A stretch of DNA of 31,785 nt, from assembly GCA_964462125.1 (NCBI GenBank), contig CAYWXT010000031.1, positions 1 to 31,785 of the forward strand, written 5' to 3'. The stretch is from JAWLFY01 sp964462125 (GTDB lineage Bacteria > Planctomycetota > Planctomycetia > Pirellulales > Pirellulaceae). The notes under the pieces were generated by a model. It was not told the origin of the DNA, made no database searches, and saw only the letters and a list, made by a program, of their open reading frames with translations. Of this stretch, positions 30,438-31,785 are shown one piece after another. Within the stretch, counting starts at the first letter, position 1; each line of letters starts with the position of its first letter. Both the position numbers and the translations under genes were made by a program.

Positions 30438-30908
30438 CCGGCTCGGCCGAGCGTTATTCGATTCCCTTTGGGCGGCACTTTCGGCGCAGCTTCCCCGTGA
30501 CGTTCTCCCAGCCTCCTGGGCGCAGCGTGCGTTGCCGCGGCACCTGCATCACTGCGCCGCGACTCCGCCCGCCCTTGCGTTCATGCTGTCTCCACCGCTT
30601 TCACTCTGGCCCCCTTCTCCCCCGAAAGAGACGCAAGTGGTGCTTGCGTCTCTTTCGGGGGAGAAGGGCTGGGGATGAGGGGGCGACACGCAGCGCCACC
30701 CCGCGGATCGATCGCCTGGCTGACCTCGTGTCACGTTCTCGAGTCGCGTGTGTGGGTGCCGTCTCCACGAATGCTCTCGCGCCCTACTTTTCGCACTCTA
30801 CCCAACTTGCCTCAAGGCGTCGGACACCGCTCTCCTATTCTACGCCGGCTACCTACAATGCCTTAAAGGTGTCGAATGCCTTAAAGGTGTCGGACACCTT
30901 TTTCCTCT
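30438..30908. other. Gene-free repeat region
   Basis: About 470 bases between the IS66 remnant and the broken gene. It contains the 26-bp hairpin (30612-30668) and three copies of the GGTGTCGGACACC-type unit. I see no coding sequence here that resembles a known protein. Confidence 0.5.
30612..30668. repeat. 26-bp perfect inverted repeat (hairpin), 5-nt loop
   Basis: The arms at 30612-30637 and 30643-30668 are exact reverse complements: the left arm starts CCCTTCTCCCCCGAAAGAG and ends ACGCAAG, and the loop is TGGTG. It is followed by GCTGGGGATGAGGGGG. Hairpins with CCCTTCTCCCC/GGGGAGAAGGG ends occur as dispersed extragenic repeats in many GC-rich bacteria. The exact pairing suggests a recent or maintained copy. 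Confidence 0.8.
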
Positions 30909-30915
30909 CTACGCC
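30807..30915. repeat. Cluster of three GGTGTCGGACACC-type units
   Basis: Unit A (30807-30846) reads TTGCCTCAAGGCGTCGGACA then CCGCTCTCCTATTCTACGCC. Unit B (30859-30876) is a shortened TGCCTTAAAGGTGTCGAA. Unit C (30877-30915) is TGCCTTAAAGGTGTCGGACA then CCTTTTTCCTCTCTACGCC, containing the palindrome AAGGTGTC-G-GACACCTT (30884-30900). A fourth unit lies at 31617-31655. Unit C overlaps the stop codon of the minus-strand broken gene. Confidence 0.7.
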
Positions 30916-31516
30916 AGATTAGCTGGATTGAGGCACAGAAGAACATTGGGGCCGACGTAATTCGGGTCTAGTTGTTGGCCATACACGCCAAACGGCAACA
31001 ATCCTTGCGAATATGCGTCCATCAGCACCTCAACTACAGGAAACCGCACAGTAGGCATCAGTTCGCTGGCTAACACCGCGACGGCCAAATGACCATAAGG
31101 CATTTCTCCTAGCGATTCAGAAAAAAGCCGCTCCGAGTCAGTCCCTGACGCTGATCCGATTATATCTGCTAATCTGCTAATTTGCGAATACGCTGGTCTG
31201 TCGACAACATTTGCCCAAGCTGCGACCGGATAAGCTTCAGCCTATCAATTGTCGGTCCCACGCCAACTGATAGAGCCCGATCGGTGATTGCCTTCACTTC
31301 CGCCAAATGCCTTTCTTCCAATATATGCCACGGAGTATTTCGGTCTTGGTTGTCCGTTCGCTTAGTTACCGCATCGAGATACTCGTCGACAGAGACCACA
31401 CGCCATTTCCACGGAAGCTTTTCTTCAAAATCAAACCCTCGTTCTTCGGGGCCCGAACTTCCACCAAGGAAGACGGGCGACTCACACAGCGGTTCGACAC
31501 GACTAGCTAAGCACAT
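30909..31516 (-). pseudogene. Gene of unknown function broken by an 8-bp tandem duplication
   Basis: Two minus-strand frames, 31516 to 31169 (115 residues, from MCLASRVEPLC to DQRIRKLAD) and 31103 to 30909 (MPYGHLAVAVLASELMPTVR onwards), belong to one gene. At 31165-31180 the plus strand has TCTGCTAA twice in tandem. Removing one 8-bp copy joins the frames exactly: RKLAD runs into IIGSASGTDSERLFSESLGE, then MPYGHL..., giving an intact protein of about 199 residues ending NPANLA. With the duplication the first frame hits TAG at once. I do not recognise the family. The gene is lower in GC than the chromosome-like part of the window and lies between two direct copies of the GGTGTCGGACACC unit, so it was probably acquired. 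Confidence 0.65.
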
Positions 31517-31785
31517 GGTATACGTAGCTACCTCAGAGAAGCGGGGAGTATGTCGCTAATCCACTTGTCCGTGGGAACCCAATTATGCGCTCCACTGCTG
31601 GTTGCCCGCAAGCCGATTGCCTTAAAGGTGTCGGACACCTTCTTCCTCTCCGTTCGCTCAGACGATCGCATTTTTGCTGCGCACTTGGATCGATCCGGCC
31701 GTTGCGATCAAGAAAAGAGGGTGTAACCGGCGTTCCGCCGGCAAAATAGACATGAGTGGGTAAGCTGGGCAGCGCACCACCGTCA
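31517..31785. other. Window end: promoter side of the broken gene plus a repeat copy
   Basis: No gene is visible. It contains the repeat unit at 31617-31655 and a small hairpin CCGGC-GTTCC-GCCGG near 31728-31742. The sequence after 31690 could be the edge of a feature outside the window. Confidence 0.4.
31617..31655. repeat. Fourth GGTGTCGGACACC-type unit
   Basis: TTGCCTTAAAGGTGTCGGAC followed by ACCTTCTTCCTCTCC, with palindrome AAGGTGTC-G-GACACCTT at 31625-31641. It is in the same orientation as unit C at 30877-30915, about 740 nt away, so the two bracket the broken gene as direct repeats. Confidence 0.7.

Noticed and set aside
30807..31655. CRISPR array
   Set aside because: The repeated units are palindromic but irregularly spaced, with truncated copies and no regular spacers, and no cas gene is present.

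Overview
The window looks like chromosomal DNA of a GC-rich (by eye roughly 60-63%) member of the Planctomycetota. This is an inference from gene content: two PEP-CTERM proteins, a secreted sulfatase, a planctomycete-style Ser/Thr kinase N-terminus, a HEAT-like secreted protein, a Hint protein with a long internal insertion, and many intergenic palindromes. No marker gene settles the species.

Layout. 1-2673 (minus) is uvrA, cut by the window edge. 2883-3539 (minus) is a PEP-CTERM protein, divergent from a two-domain parvulin-type peptidyl-prolyl isomerase (3802-5637, plus) and a class I/II aminotransferase (5956-7248, plus). An 18-bp inverted repeat separates the aminotransferase from a divergent DUF488-like gene (7348-7833). 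A minus-strand glycine betaine-type ABC operon follows (proV-proW-proX order, 11154 down to 8008). Then come a sulfatase (11521-13050), a truncated Ser/Thr kinase (13170-13751) and a second PEP-CTERM protein (14019-14942), all plus.

15363-17214 is the most interesting part: a membrane-anchored Hint-domain polymorphic toxin whose C-terminal tip looks like an HNH/ENDO VII nuclease, followed after 10 nt by a SUKH (SMI1/KNR4) immunity gene starting at TTG. GC content falls visibly across the tip and the immunity gene, as expected for an exchangeable toxin-immunity cassette. 17675-17941 encodes a small membrane protein. 18090-20548 (minus) holds two coupled trans-sulfuration PLP enzymes, 20805-22106 a secreted HEAT-like protein (plus), 22193-23683 trigger factor (minus) and 23945-24017 tRNA-Gly(GCC). 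24322-29365 is a co-directional plus-strand run: KAS III, YqgE, a PPP-type phosphatase, a PhoR-like histidine kinase, a PhoB-like response regulator and a small acidic protein.

After 29366 the sequence becomes a graveyard: a 3' remnant of an IS3-type transposase, a truncated Rpn-type protein, a C-terminal remnant of an IS66 transposase, a 26-bp perfect hairpin, several copies of a palindrome centred on GGTGTCGGACACC, and a lower-GC gene of unknown function (31516 down to 30909) broken by an exact 8-bp tandem duplication.
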